Shown in pieces: positions 41,561 through 49,437 of a DNA stretch of 64,000 nt. The notes under the pieces were generated by a model. That model saw only the letters and a list, made by a program, of their open reading frames with translations, was not told where the DNA came from and did not search any database. The translations under genes and the position numbers were made by a program. Position 1 is the stretch's first letter. Every line of letters starts with the position of its first letter. Origin of the DNA: Lachnospiraceae bacterium (GTDB taxonomy: Bacteria; Bacillota; Clostridia; Lachnospirales; Lachnospiraceae); assembly GCA_022793065.1 (NCBI GenBank), contig JAAWCE010000007.1:59886-123885 (forward strand), given 5' to 3'.

Positions 41561-43990
41561 ATGAATACTGCATTATCATGGATTAAAGCATATGTGCCGG
41601 AACTAGAATGTACAGATCAGGAATATTGTGATGCAATGACCCTGTCGGGAACAAAGGTGGAAGGCTTTGAAAGAAAAGACAAAAATCTTGAGAAAATTGT
41701 TGTGGGGCAGATTATTTCTATAGACAGTCATCCGGATGCCAATAAGCTGATTGTCTGTCAGGTCGATATTGGTGCAGAACAGATTCAGATTGTCACCGGC
41801 GCTCATAATGTGAAGGTTGGGGATAAGGTGCCTGTGGTATTGGATGGAGGTAAAGTGGCCGGTGGTCATGACGGCGGCCCCCTGCCGGAGGAAGGTATCC
41901 GAATTAAGGCGGGTAAGCTCAGAGGAATACCTTCTAATGGTATGATGTGTTCCGTGGAAGAGTTGGGATGTGACAGGAATATGTATCCTGATGCGCCGGA
42001 GGAAGGTATCTATATTTTTCCGGATTCCGTGGAAGTGGGAGCGGATGCGGTGGAGTTGATGGGACTGCACGACACGGTATTTGAATATGAAATCACCAGT
42101 AACAGGGTGGATTGCTACAGTGTATTAGGAGTGGCCAGAGAAGCGGCGGCAACTTTTCGCAAGCCATTTATTGCTCCGGAGGTAAAGGCGGTGGGCAACG
42201 ATGAAGATGTGCATGATTACATTAGTGTAGAGGTGCAGGATGCGGATCTTTGTCCCAGATATTGCGCCAGGGTTTGTAAAAATATCAAAATTGGACCTTC
42301 GCCAAAGTGGATGCAGCAAAGGTTGGCGGCCAGTGGTATTCGTCCAATCAATAATCTTGTGGATATTACCAATTATGTCATGGAGGAATATGGACAGCCA
42401 ATGCACGCCTTTGACTTGGATACCATTGCGGGACATAAGATTATTGTACGTCGTGCAAAGGATGGGGATGAATTCCAGACTTTGGACGGACAAATGCGAA
42501 AATTGGACAGTGAAGTGCTTATGATTTGTGATGCGGAAAAAGAGATTGGCATTGCCGGTATTATGGGGGGTGAAAATTCCAAAATTACGGATCAGGTACA
42601 CACGGTGTTATTTGAAGCGGCTACTTTTCAGGGGCCCAATATCAGAAAGTCGGCCAAAAGGATTGGATTGCGCACAGATGCTTCGGGCAAATTTGAAAAA
42701 GGTTTGGAACCTCATAATGCGGAAGAAGCCATTCATCGGGCTTGCCAGTTGATTGAAGAATTAGGCTGCGGAGAGGTAGTGGGCGGCATGGTGGATATTG
42801 CGGAGCCAATGTCCGAGAGGAAAGTATTACCTTTCCGGCCGGATCAATACAACAAACTTTTGGGGACCCAAATTTCGGAAGAAGAAATGTTTGCAATATT
42901 TGAAAGTTTAGAAATAGAAATCACCAAAAATTCCGATGGAAGTATGGGACTTGTCATTCCCTATTTTAGACAGGACTTGAATTGTGATGCGGATATTGCA
43001 GAGGAAGTGGTAAGATTTTACGGTTATGATAAAGTACCCACTACGCTGCCTTTGGGAGAAGCCACTACGGGTAAGCTTTCCTATAAGCTGCGCATTGAGC
43101 AAAAAGCCAGTGACATTGCCGAGTATTGCGGCTTTTCTCAGGGGATGATTTATTCTTTTGAAAGTCCGAAGGTTTTTGATAAGCTTAGGATACCGGAGGG
43201 GGACGTATTGCGTGGGACCGTTACCATATCGAACCCATTGGGTGAGGATTTCTCCATCATGAGAACATTACCTTTAAATGGAATACTTGAAAGTCTGGCG
43301 GTAAATTATAATCGCAGAAACAAAAATGTAAAATTATACGAACTTGGAAATATCTATTTGCCCAAAGCTTTGCCGCTTACGGAGCTTCCGGAAGAGAGAA
43401 TGCAGTTTACGCTGGGATTCTATGGGGAAGGAGATTTCTATACTATGAAAGGGGCGGCAGAAGAATTTTTTATGGCGGTGGGTATGCACAAAAAACCTGT
43501 CTATGACCCTCACAGTGAGAAACCTTTTCTGCATCCCGGCCGTCAGGCAGAGATTAAATATGAAGGAGTATGCGTGGGCTATTTGGGAGAAGTGCACCCT
43601 GATGTGACAGATAATTATGGCATTGGGACAAAAACCTATGTTGCGGTATTGGATATGCCCAATATTATTCCATTTACTACTTTTGACAGAAAATATGAGG
43701 GCATTGCAAAATATCCTGCGGTCAGCCGCGACCTGAGTATGGTGGTGCCGAAAGAAATTCTTGTAGGTGATATTGAGCAGATAATATTACAAAGAGGCGG
43801 AAAGCTTTTGGAATCCTGTGAGCTTTTTGATATTTATGAAGGAGTACAGATAAAACAGGGCTTTAAATCTGTGGCATATTCTGTGACCTTCCGTGCCAAA
43901 GACAGGACTTTGGAAGAAAATGATATCAATGGGGTAATGAAGAAGATTTTAAATGGTCTGGAGCAGATGGGAATTGAACTGAGGCAGTAA
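41561..43990 (+). CDS. pheT: Phenylalanyl-tRNA synthetase beta subunit
   Basis: The 809-residue partner of PheS. It has an N-terminal tRNA-binding OB fold at about 40-150 (IVVGQIISIDSHPDANKL), the B3/B4 editing domain near 210-400, and a B5 domain near 410-480. The synthetase-like core follows, and a C-terminal anticodon-binding domain ends the protein (YPAVSRDLSMVVPKE from about 720). ATG 41561 follows AGGAAAGG 49 bases after pheS, so both are under the T-box. Length is normal. Confidence 0.97.
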   Translation: MNTALSWIKAYVPELECTDQEYCDAMTLSGTKVEGFERKDKNLEKIVVGQIISIDSHPDANKLIVCQVDIGAEQIQIVTGAHNVKVGDKVPVVLDGGKVAGGHDGGPLPEEGIRIKAGKLRGIPSNGMMCSVEELGCDRNMYPDAPEEGIYIFPDSVEVGADAVELMGLHDTVFEYEITSNRVDCYSVLGVAREAAATFRKPFIAPEVKAVGNDEDVHDYISVEVQDADLCPRYCARVCKNIKIGPSPKWMQQRLAASGIRPINNLVDITNYVMEEYGQPMHAFDLDTIAGHKIIVRRAKDGDEFQTLDGQMRKLDSEVLMICDAEKEIGIAGIMGGENSKITDQVHTVLFEAATFQGPNIRKSAKRIGLRTDASGKFEKGLEPHNAEEAIHRACQLIEELGCGEVVGGMVDIAEPMSERKVLPFRPDQYNKLLGTQISEEEMFAIFESLEIEITKNSDGSMGLVIPYFRQDLNCDADIAEEVVRFYGYDKVPTTLPLGEATTGKLSYKLRIEQKASDIAEYCGFSQGMIYSFESPKVFDKLRIPEGDVLRGTVTISNPLGEDFSIMRTLPLNGILESLAVNYNRRNKNVKLYELGNIYLPKALPLTELPEERMQFTLGFYGEGDFYTMKGAAEEFFMAVGMHKKPVYDPHSEKPFLHPGRQAEIKYEGVCVGYLGEVHPDVTDNYGIGTKTYVAVLDMPNIIPFTTFDRKYEGIAKYPAVSRDLSMVVPKEILVGDIEQIILQRGGKLLESCELFDIYEGVQIKQGFKSVAYSVTFRAKDRTLEENDINGVMKKILNGLEQMGIELRQ

Positions 43991-44036
43991 ATTTTCGGGT
44001 ATGGTTGGCAAATGAAAATACCACATAACTGTGGCG

Positions 44037-44065
44037 TTTACAGTTCTGATATAGTGTGCTATACT
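44037..44065 (+). promoter_or_regulatory. Sigma-A promoter of the M18 aminopeptidase gene
   Basis: TTTACA (44037-44042), a 17-nt spacer and TATACT (44060-44065). A CCACA-TAAC-TGTGG stem overlaps the upstream side at 44021-44034. Confidence 0.65.
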
Positions 44066-44105
44066 TTATGAGTAACAAACTGAATGATTTTGCTGCTGCG
44101 AACGT

Positions 44106-44125
44106 CCGCTAAAGCGGGTAGGAGG
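44106..44125 (+). promoter_or_regulatory. CCGC-TAAA-GCGG hairpin and ribosome binding site of the aminopeptidase gene
   Basis: A 4-bp GC stem with the loop TAAA (44106-44117) sits two bases before the AGGAGG that serves ATG 44132. It has the same loop as the hairpins in the 61-bp units and in the copy at 46873, so it is taken as a minimal member of that set. Confidence 0.5.
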
Positions 44126-44131
44126 TAAATA

Positions 44132-45568
44132 ATGGAAAGAAAGAGTGCTTGGGAGACTTACAATGAGGCGCAATTAACGGAATTGGAAAAACTTAGTCAG
44201 GAATACAGAGAATTTCTGGATCATGGAAAAACCGAAAGGGAATGTGTAGACTGGATAGCCGATCTTTTGGAAACGGAGGGATATCAGGAACTTGAAGCTG
44301 TCATAGAAAAAGGCGGTAAACTTAAGACAGGGGATAAAGTGTACAGCATATGGATGAATAAGTCCATTGTATTGTTTCAACTGGGTCGGAAGTCTATGTC
44401 AGAAGGGCTGAATATTTTAGGCGCTCATATTGACAGCCCTCGTTTGGATGTGAAGCAGAATCCTTTATATGAAGATGGCGGATTTGCGTATTTGGATACT
44501 CATTATTACGGCGGTGTAAAAAAGTATCAGTGGGTAGCGCTTCCTCTTGCGCTTCATGGTGTGGTGGTAAAAAAGGATGGAACGATTATTGAGCTGAACA
44601 TTGGCGAGGATGAGGATGACCCTGTATTTTTCATATCAGATTTGTTAATCCATCTGGCGGGGGAACAGCTTGAAAAGAAGGCTGCAAAGGTAATCGAAGG
44701 AGAAGCATTAGATCTGATAGTTGGCAATAAGCCCATTGTTATCAATGCTGATTCGGAGAAAACAGCCTCTAAAGATGAGGAAAAAAATGATTCCAAAGCA
44801 AAAGAAGTTGTCAAGGCAGGCATTTTGGATATTTTAAAGAACAATTATGACATTGAGGAAGAGGATTTTCTGTCTGCAGAACTGGAGATTGTTCCAGCCG
44901 GGAAAGCCAGGGAGGCTGGATTTGACCGCAGTATGATTTTGGCATATGGGCAGGACGATAGGGTGTGCGCATATACTTCTCTGCGCGCGATGTTGGATTT
45001 AAAGGAGACGGACAGAACAGTATGCTGTATTCTGGTAGATAAAGAAGAAGTGGGCTCGGTGGGGGCAACCGGTATGCAGTCCCATTTCTTCGAGAATGTG
45101 GTTGCGGAACTGATGAATGTATGCGGAGAGTACAGTGAATTGAACGTTAGAAGATGTCTGGCCCGGAGTTGTATGCTTTCTTCCGACGTCAGTGCCGGTT
45201 TTGATCCTTCATATGCTTCCTGTTTTGAGAAGAAGAATACCGCATTTCTGGGCAAAGGTATGGTATTCAACAAATTTACCGGAGCCAGAGGAAAATCCGG
45301 TTCCAATGATGCCAATGCAGAATATATTGCACATATACGCAATATCTTTGATGAAAAGGGTATCTCATACCAGACTGCCGAACTGGGTAAGGTTGATGTG
45401 GGCGGCGGTGGAACGATTGCCTATATTCTGGCGCTGTATGGTATGAATGTTATTGACAGCGGCGTCGCAGTGCTGAACATGCACGCTCCATGGGAGGCTA
45501 CCAGTAAGGCGGATATCTATGAAGCATATCGGGGCTATATGGCTTTTGCGGAAGGGGCGTCCCTGTAA
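44132..45568 (+). CDS. M18 family aspartyl aminopeptidase
   Basis: A dinuclear-zinc aminopeptidase of the M18 family that releases acidic N-terminal residues. The 478-residue protein shows the metal ligand His and adjacent Asp in [15 protein letters not shown] near 95, and the family's [13 protein letters not shown]. The Glu pair is in [18 protein letters not shown] near 300, [12 protein letters not shown] lies near 355, and the last ligand His is in [10 protein letters not shown] near 450. A Lys/Glu/Ser-rich low-complexity loop at about 205-230 is an insertion. AGGAGG precedes ATG 44132. queA starts within its stop codon. Confidence 0.92.
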   Translation: MERKSAWETYNEAQLTELEKLSQEYREFLDHGKTERECVDWIADLLETEGYQELEAVIEKGGKLKTGDKVYSIWMNKSIVLFQLGRKSMSEGLNILGAHIDSPRLDVKQNPLYEDGGFAYLDTHYYGGVKKYQWVALPLALHGVVVKKDGTIIELNIGEDEDDPVFFISDLLIHLAGEQLEKKAAKVIEGEALDLIVGNKPIVINADSEKTASKDEEKNDSKAKEVVKAGILDILKNNYDIEEEDFLSAELEIVPAGKAREAGFDRSMILAYGQDDRVCAYTSLRAMLDLKETDRTVCCILVDKEEVGSVGATGMQSHFFENVVAELMNVCGEYSELNVRRCLARSCMLSSDVSAGFDPSYASCFEKKNTAFLGKGMVFNKFTGARGKSGSNDANAEYIAHIRNIFDEKGISYQTAELGKVDVGGGGTIAYILALYGMNVIDSGVAVLNMHAPWEATSKADIYEAYRGYMAFAEGASL

Positions 45569-46647
45569 TGAACGCTGTGGAAGAAAGCGGAGTTGGCAGA
45601 AGTGATACCGTTGGGCAGAAATTGAAAAAATCGGATTTTTATTTTGAGCTGCCACAGGAACTCATAGCACAGGACCCATTGGAGGAACGTTCTTCCTCCA
45701 GGCTTCTTGTGCTGGACCGGCAGACCGGCGCAGTGTCTCATCATGTTTTCCGGGAAATTACATCCTTCCTTCAGCCGGGAGATTGCCTGGTACTGAATGA
45801 TACAAAGGTGATTCCGGCAAGACTTTTGGGGGAACGGGAAGGAACGGGGGCTCATGTGGAGGTGCTTCTTTTGAAACGGCGAAGCGGCGATCTATGGGAG
45901 ACGTTGGTAAAACCGGGGAAAAAATGTCGTCCGGGCGCCAGGTTGTCTTTTGGAAACGGATTATTGAAGGCAGAAGTGTTGGAAACGGTGGAAGAAGGAA
46001 ATCGTCTGATTCGCTTTTTCTATGAGGGAATTTTTGAAGAGGTGCTGGACAAGTTGGGGGAAATGCCCCTTCCGCCTTATATCACTCATAAATTGCAGGA
46101 TAAAAGCCGTTATCAGACCGTCTATGCGAAATATGAAGGGTCTGCCGCAGCGCCTACCGCGGGCCTTCATTTTACCAAAGAATTGTTGGCGCAAGTGGAA
46201 GAAAAGGGAGTAAAGATTGCCTGTGTGACTCTTCATGTGGGACTTGGAACCTTTCGGCCGGTGAAAGAGGAAAATGTGCTGGAACATCATATGCATTCGG
46301 AGTACTATCAGGTATCAAAAGAGGCCGCAGAACTTATAAATGACACAAAGGCAAAAGGCGGGCGGATTATCTGTGTAGGGACTACCAGTTGCCGGACAGT
46401 GGAAAGCGCCGCCGACGAAAACGGCATTGTGCGTTCCGGCAGCGGTACTACGGAAATTTTTATTTATCCAGGATATGAATTTAAAGTACTTGATATGCTG
46501 ATTACAAATTTTCATCTGCCGGAATCTACTTTGGTTATGTTGGTGTCTGCGCTGGCGGGTCGGGATCACGTGTTGAATGCGTACCAGGAAGCTATCCGGG
46601 AGCGTTATCGTTTTTTTAGTTTTGGGGATGCCATGCTTGTGACATAA
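45568..46647 (+). CDS. queA: S-adenosylmethionine:tRNA ribosyltransferase-isomerase
   Basis: Builds epoxyqueuosine on tRNA in the queuosine pathway. The ATG shares its A with the TAA stop of the aminopeptidase gene (45568), and GGAAGGGG lies upstream. The 359-residue protein starts with about 18 extra residues before the conserved [16 protein letters not shown], so an internal start is possible. Further family segments are [37 protein letters not shown] near 75, [14 protein letters not shown] near 195 and [23 protein letters not shown] and [11 protein letters not shown] lie near 300-320. Confidence 0.95.
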   Translation: MNAVEESGVGRSDTVGQKLKKSDFYFELPQELIAQDPLEERSSSRLLVLDRQTGAVSHHVFREITSFLQPGDCLVLNDTKVIPARLLGEREGTGAHVEVLLLKRRSGDLWETLVKPGKKCRPGARLSFGNGLLKAEVLETVEEGNRLIRFFYEGIFEEVLDKLGEMPLPPYITHKLQDKSRYQTVYAKYEGSAAAPTAGLHFTKELLAQVEEKGVKIACVTLHVGLGTFRPVKEENVLEHHMHSEYYQVSKEAAELINDTKAKGGRIICVGTTSCRTVESAADENGIVRSGSGTTEIFIYPGYEFKVLDMLITNFHLPESTLVMLVSALAGRDHVLNAYQEAIRERYRFFSFGDAMLVT

Positions 46648-46669
46648 ATAGAAATTTTCAGCAAAAAAG

Positions 46670-46709
46670 CCCGTGAAATCACAGTTAAACTATGGTTTCT
46701 CGGGTTTTC
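46670..46709 (+). terminator. Rho-independent terminator after queA
   Basis: CCCG-T-GAAA (46670-46678) pairs with TTTC-T-CGGG (46695-46704), with one T-T mismatch, followed by TTTTC. Confidence 0.75.
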
Positions 46710-46788
46710 TGCATAAAATTTTGAAGGTATCAGTTTGATAGATAAGCCCGTGAGGAAAAACAGTTGCTAAAAAAGGATAAAAAATAGA

Positions 46789-46817
46789 TTGAGATACGTC
46801 TCTGACAGTGGTATAAT
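46789..46817 (+). promoter_or_regulatory. Sigma-A promoter of the PilZ-VanZ pair
   Basis: TTGAGA (46789-46794), a 17-nt spacer and a perfect TATAAT (46812-46817). The leader of about 110 nt then contains the hairpin element at 46873. Confidence 0.75.
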
Positions 46818-46872
46818 TATTTAAGTAGTTATCAGAAAGTAATGGTAACTATGTAAGAAAAGAGAGGGTAAG

Positions 46873-46930
46873 TTTGAAAGTAAACTTTCAAATACTGATT
46901 GGTATGTGTGCTAAAGCACGCAGGGAGGGG
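46873..46930 (+). repeat. Dispersed copy of the 61-bp hairpin/ribosome-binding-site unit
   Basis: A single diverged copy of the unit at 38954-39136. It carries the palindrome TTTGAAAGT-AA-ACTTTCAAA (46873-46892), the spacer with ACTGATTGGTATG, the hairpin GTGC-TAAA-GCAC (46908-46919), then GGGAGGGG as the ribosome binding site of the PilZ gene. Paired changes keep both stems intact, for example GTGCGC/GCGCAC shortened to GTGC/GCAC. This supports selection on structure. Confidence 0.85.
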
Positions 46931-46935
46931 TAAAA

Positions 46936-47286
46936 ATGGAAGAGAGAAGGAAAAACAAAAGGACAAGCATGCCTTCCAGACATGTAATTAAAAAGGTGGA
47001 AAATGGCAATGATAGAGAGGTAGTTATAAATATCATTGACGTATCCAAATCAGGAATCGGATTTACCTGTGAAGAGCCTTTGCAAATTGGAGAAGTCTAT
47101 GAAGCATATCTGACCATTTGGACGAAAGAAGTGATTCATGCGGTGCTGCAGATTGTCAGAACTGAATTGAGTGAAGACGGTTTTGGATATGGCGCGGTAT
47201 TTATGGGGATGCCGCCTACGGATTTGGCCAGAATAGAAGTTTATCAGGCGGTCAGTGATACCATTGGAAATGATGAGGATAAATAG
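46936..47286 (+). CDS. PilZ domain protein (probable c-di-GMP receptor)
   Basis: A 116-residue single-domain protein. The two c-di-GMP contact motifs are present: the arginine cluster RRKNKR at residues 4-9 (RxxxR) and DVSKSGIGF near 40 (DxSxxG). The rest is the expected six-stranded barrel. ATG 46936 follows GGGAGGGG inside the dispersed repeat. It shares a transcript with the VanZ-family gene five bases downstream. No cyclase, phosphodiesterase, flagellar or cellulose gene is nearby, so the output it controls is unknown. Confidence 0.88.
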   Translation: MEERRKNKRTSMPSRHVIKKVENGNDREVVINIIDVSKSGIGFTCEEPLQIGEVYEAYLTIWTKEVIHAVLQIVRTELSEDGFGYGAVFMGMPPTDLARIEVYQAVSDTIGNDEDK

Positions 47287-47291
47287 AAAAG

Positions 47292-47906
47292 ATGAATGAC
47301 AGGAAAAATAAATTTGGTATGGAAAAGCAGTGGTATCAGTATGTAATTACTTTTTTTGTAATTGTAATGTTATTGCTGTTATATTTTATGATTTTTCATT
47401 TTTCCGCACAAGATGGAGAGGAATCATCTTCTTTGAGCCAACGTATTACACAGAAAGGGGTGGAAATTGTCAATACTCTTTCCGGAAATCAGTGGAGTGA
47501 GGAGAAAATTGCCGGACTGGAAGAGCAATATGAGCATTTGGTAAGAAAAACAGCGCATTTTGCAGAATATGCGTATATGGGGGTATTGGTATTTTTGCTG
47601 TTGAGCCAATGGATGAATCGGAGCAGAAAGTTGTATTTGTTCACGGTGGGTTGGGTGTTTCTGTCGGCTGCAGGAGATGAATTTCATCAATATTTTGTTC
47701 CGGGAAGATGGGCAAGTCCCTGGGATGTGCTGTTGGATACTTGCGGCGGTATTTTTGGAATCTTGTTTTGTGTCTTTGCAGGTGCACTCTATGGGAAGTG
47801 CAGGAAAAAATCCATTGAAATAAAACATAAGAATTCCCTGGATGGCGGTGAACAAATGAAAAACAAGCGCCGTTTTCAATCGGAAAAAGTGTTAGACATA
47901 TCATAA
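47292..47906 (+). CDS. VanZ-family membrane protein
   Basis: The 204-residue protein has four hydrophobic helices and the VanZ signatures: FSAQDGEESS after helix 1, RKTAHFAEYAYMGVLV near 85, and GDEFHQYFVPGRWASPWDVL with LDTCGG near 125-150. VanZ of enterococci gives low-level teicoplanin resistance, but most family members are chromosomal proteins of unknown role and nothing here indicates resistance. The end is a basic, Lys/Arg/Asn-rich tail. It follows the PilZ gene closely and precedes a strong terminator. Confidence 0.88.
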   Translation: MNDRKNKFGMEKQWYQYVITFFVIVMLLLLYFMIFHFSAQDGEESSSLSQRITQKGVEIVNTLSGNQWSEEKIAGLEEQYEHLVRKTAHFAEYAYMGVLVFLLLSQWMNRSRKLYLFTVGWVFLSAAGDEFHQYFVPGRWASPWDVLLDTCGGIFGILFCVFAGALYGKCRKKSIEIKHKNSLDGGEQMKNKRRFQSEKVLDIS

Positions 47907-47924
47907 AGTAAGAGAAGTGAGAAC

Positions 47925-47976
47925 ATATGCTGTTCCTATCCTGGGTAGAATTAGGGATGGGAACAGCATATATTTG
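47925..47976. terminator. Bidirectional terminator between vanZ-like gene and tyrA
   Basis: A 12-bp perfect stem (ATATGCTGTTCC at 47925-47936 with GGAACAGCATAT at 47960-47971) has a 23-nt loop and a short ATTTG tail. The genes on either side converge on it. Confidence 0.75.
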
Positions 47977-48021
47977 CAAAAAGTTTCGCTGTAAGTACAT
48001 AAGAATCAAAAGTATGGAGTA

Positions 48022-49122
48022 TCAGGAACGAATTGAGACAGAATAGCCAATCTTTCTTAGGAGCTCTCCGGCATTTATCATCGCGGCTTCTTCATAAAAT
48101 TCTATTTTCAGTACGCCGTCTTCAGATTCTCTGTTGTGGGTTATTCCAATGTTTTTTATACTGATATTTTGTTCTGCCATCTGGCCGGTGATTTTGGCAA
48201 GGGAACCCGCCCTGTCTGCAATATCCACATAAATACGGTAGGAACGCTTGATGGGACCGCTGGACGCATTGATAAAGGAGTCTCTATAGATACGCGCATT
48301 ATCGAATGTTTCATAAAGCCCGGTTCTGTCGCCATTGTCAATTAAAGCCTGAAAGTCCATCAGCGTTTTTATATATTCGGACAGAAGGGCGGAGATATTT
48401 TTGCCGTTGGCAAGGCAAATCTGTTGCCACATCAAAGCCTGGGAAGATGCGATTCTGGTAATATCTTTAAATCCACCCGCCGCAATCATTTTCATAATAC
48501 CGTCTTCAGAATCGGATGCCCGCACCAGATTCACTAAGGAAGCGGCAATTACGTGGGGAAGATGACTGATGGCGGCGGTCACATAGTCATGTTGTTGGTA
48601 ATCGAGCACAAGGGGAATTGCACCCATTTTACACACAAGCTGCCGATAAGCGTCCAATTTGGCGGCGGGTACGGAAAGACTGGGGGTGAGAATATAATAG
48701 GCATTTTCCAAAAGGGATGCCTTAGAATTGGCAAAACCTGTCCTTTCGCTGCCGGCCATGGGGTGTCCGCCGATGAAATATGCTTCCAGCCCGGCGGCGT
48801 GTACCGCCTGATGAATGGAAGTTTTTACGCTGCCCACATCGGTGAGCAGACAGTGGGGGGGGATAATTTTCTTTAAAGCAGATAGATTAGCATCATTTTT
48901 TTGTACGGGTGCACATAAAAATATATAATCACAGAGAGCAAAATTATCATCTATCATATCCGTGATGGCATCCGCAATTCCTTCCTTTTGGGCGAGAAGG
49001 AGCGTATCTTTGTTGACGTCAAAGGCAATGATTTTCGTTTGTGGAACGGATTGTTTTAATGCCTTGGCAATAGAACCGCCAATTAGGCCCAGTCCGATAA
49101 AGCCGCAAGTAATACAAGACAT
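48022..49122 (-). CDS. tyrA: Prephenate dehydrogenase with C-terminal ACT domain
   Basis: Converts prephenate to 4-hydroxyphenylpyruvate in tyrosine synthesis. The 366-residue minus-strand protein has the Rossmann start CGFIGLGLIGGSIAKALK, then DVGSVKTSIH and the active-site GGHPMAGSERTGF near residue 118. SHLPHVIAASLVN lies near 195 and carries the second conserved His. Residues about 295-366 form an ACT domain (YVDIADRAGSLAKITGQM), which probably senses tyrosine. AAGAGGTAAATTTC precedes its ATG. No other shikimate or aromatic genes lie nearby. Confidence 0.95.
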   Translation of the reverse strand: MSCITCGFIGLGLIGGSIAKALKQSVPQTKIIAFDVNKDTLLLAQKEGIADAITDMIDDNFALCDYIFLCAPVQKNDANLSALKKIIPPHCLLTDVGSVKTSIHQAVHAAGLEAYFIGGHPMAGSERTGFANSKASLLENAYYILTPSLSVPAAKLDAYRQLVCKMGAIPLVLDYQQHDYVTAAISHLPHVIAASLVNLVRASDSEDGIMKMIAAGGFKDITRIASSQALMWQQICLANGKNISALLSEYIKTLMDFQALIDNGDRTGLYETFDNARIYRDSFINASSGPIKRSYRIYVDIADRAGSLAKITGQMAEQNISIKNIGITHNRESEDGVLKIEFYEEAAMINAGELLRKIGYSVSIRS

Positions 49123-49210
49123 GAAATTTACCTCTTTTCCGTTTCATTTCTATGTTAATCAAAAGCAATTTCATCAAAAGCAAACCTGACTTGTCGCTGT
49201 TCATTGTTAC

Positions 49211-49239
49211 ACAATACCACTTTAAAGCGCGAAAATCAA
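49211..49239 (-). promoter_or_regulatory. Candidate promoter of tyrA
   Basis: On the minus strand TTGATT (49239-49234), a 17-nt spacer and TATTGT (49216-49211), giving a leader of about 80 nt. The 315-bp gap to the EF-G-like gene is otherwise AT-rich and without open frames of note. Confidence 0.45.
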
Positions 49240-49333
49240 CCATATCTGTTGAAAAAATAAAGCTGTTTTTCTTTCTTTCGGTATCAATGAAATATTAATT
49301 ATTTTTATTTAAGCATTTATTTACAATAATAGC

Positions 49334-49362
49334 TTGTAAAATCCAAAAATTTTTAGTAAAAT
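49334..49362 (+). promoter_or_regulatory. Sigma-A promoter of the EF-G-like gene
   Basis: TTGTAA (49334-49339), a 17-nt spacer and TAAAAT (49357-49362), about 75 bases before the start codon. Confidence 0.65.
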
Positions 49363-49437
49363 AGACCTATGGGAATGAAAACATTTATCCTTAACAGGTC
49401 GAAATGCCCAAATTACATAAAATTGGAGGAAAGTCAT

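Noticed and set aside
46818..46935. c-di-GMP riboswitch in front of the PilZ gene
   Set aside because: The conserved aptamer segments are absent; the leader is explained by the dispersed hairpin element.
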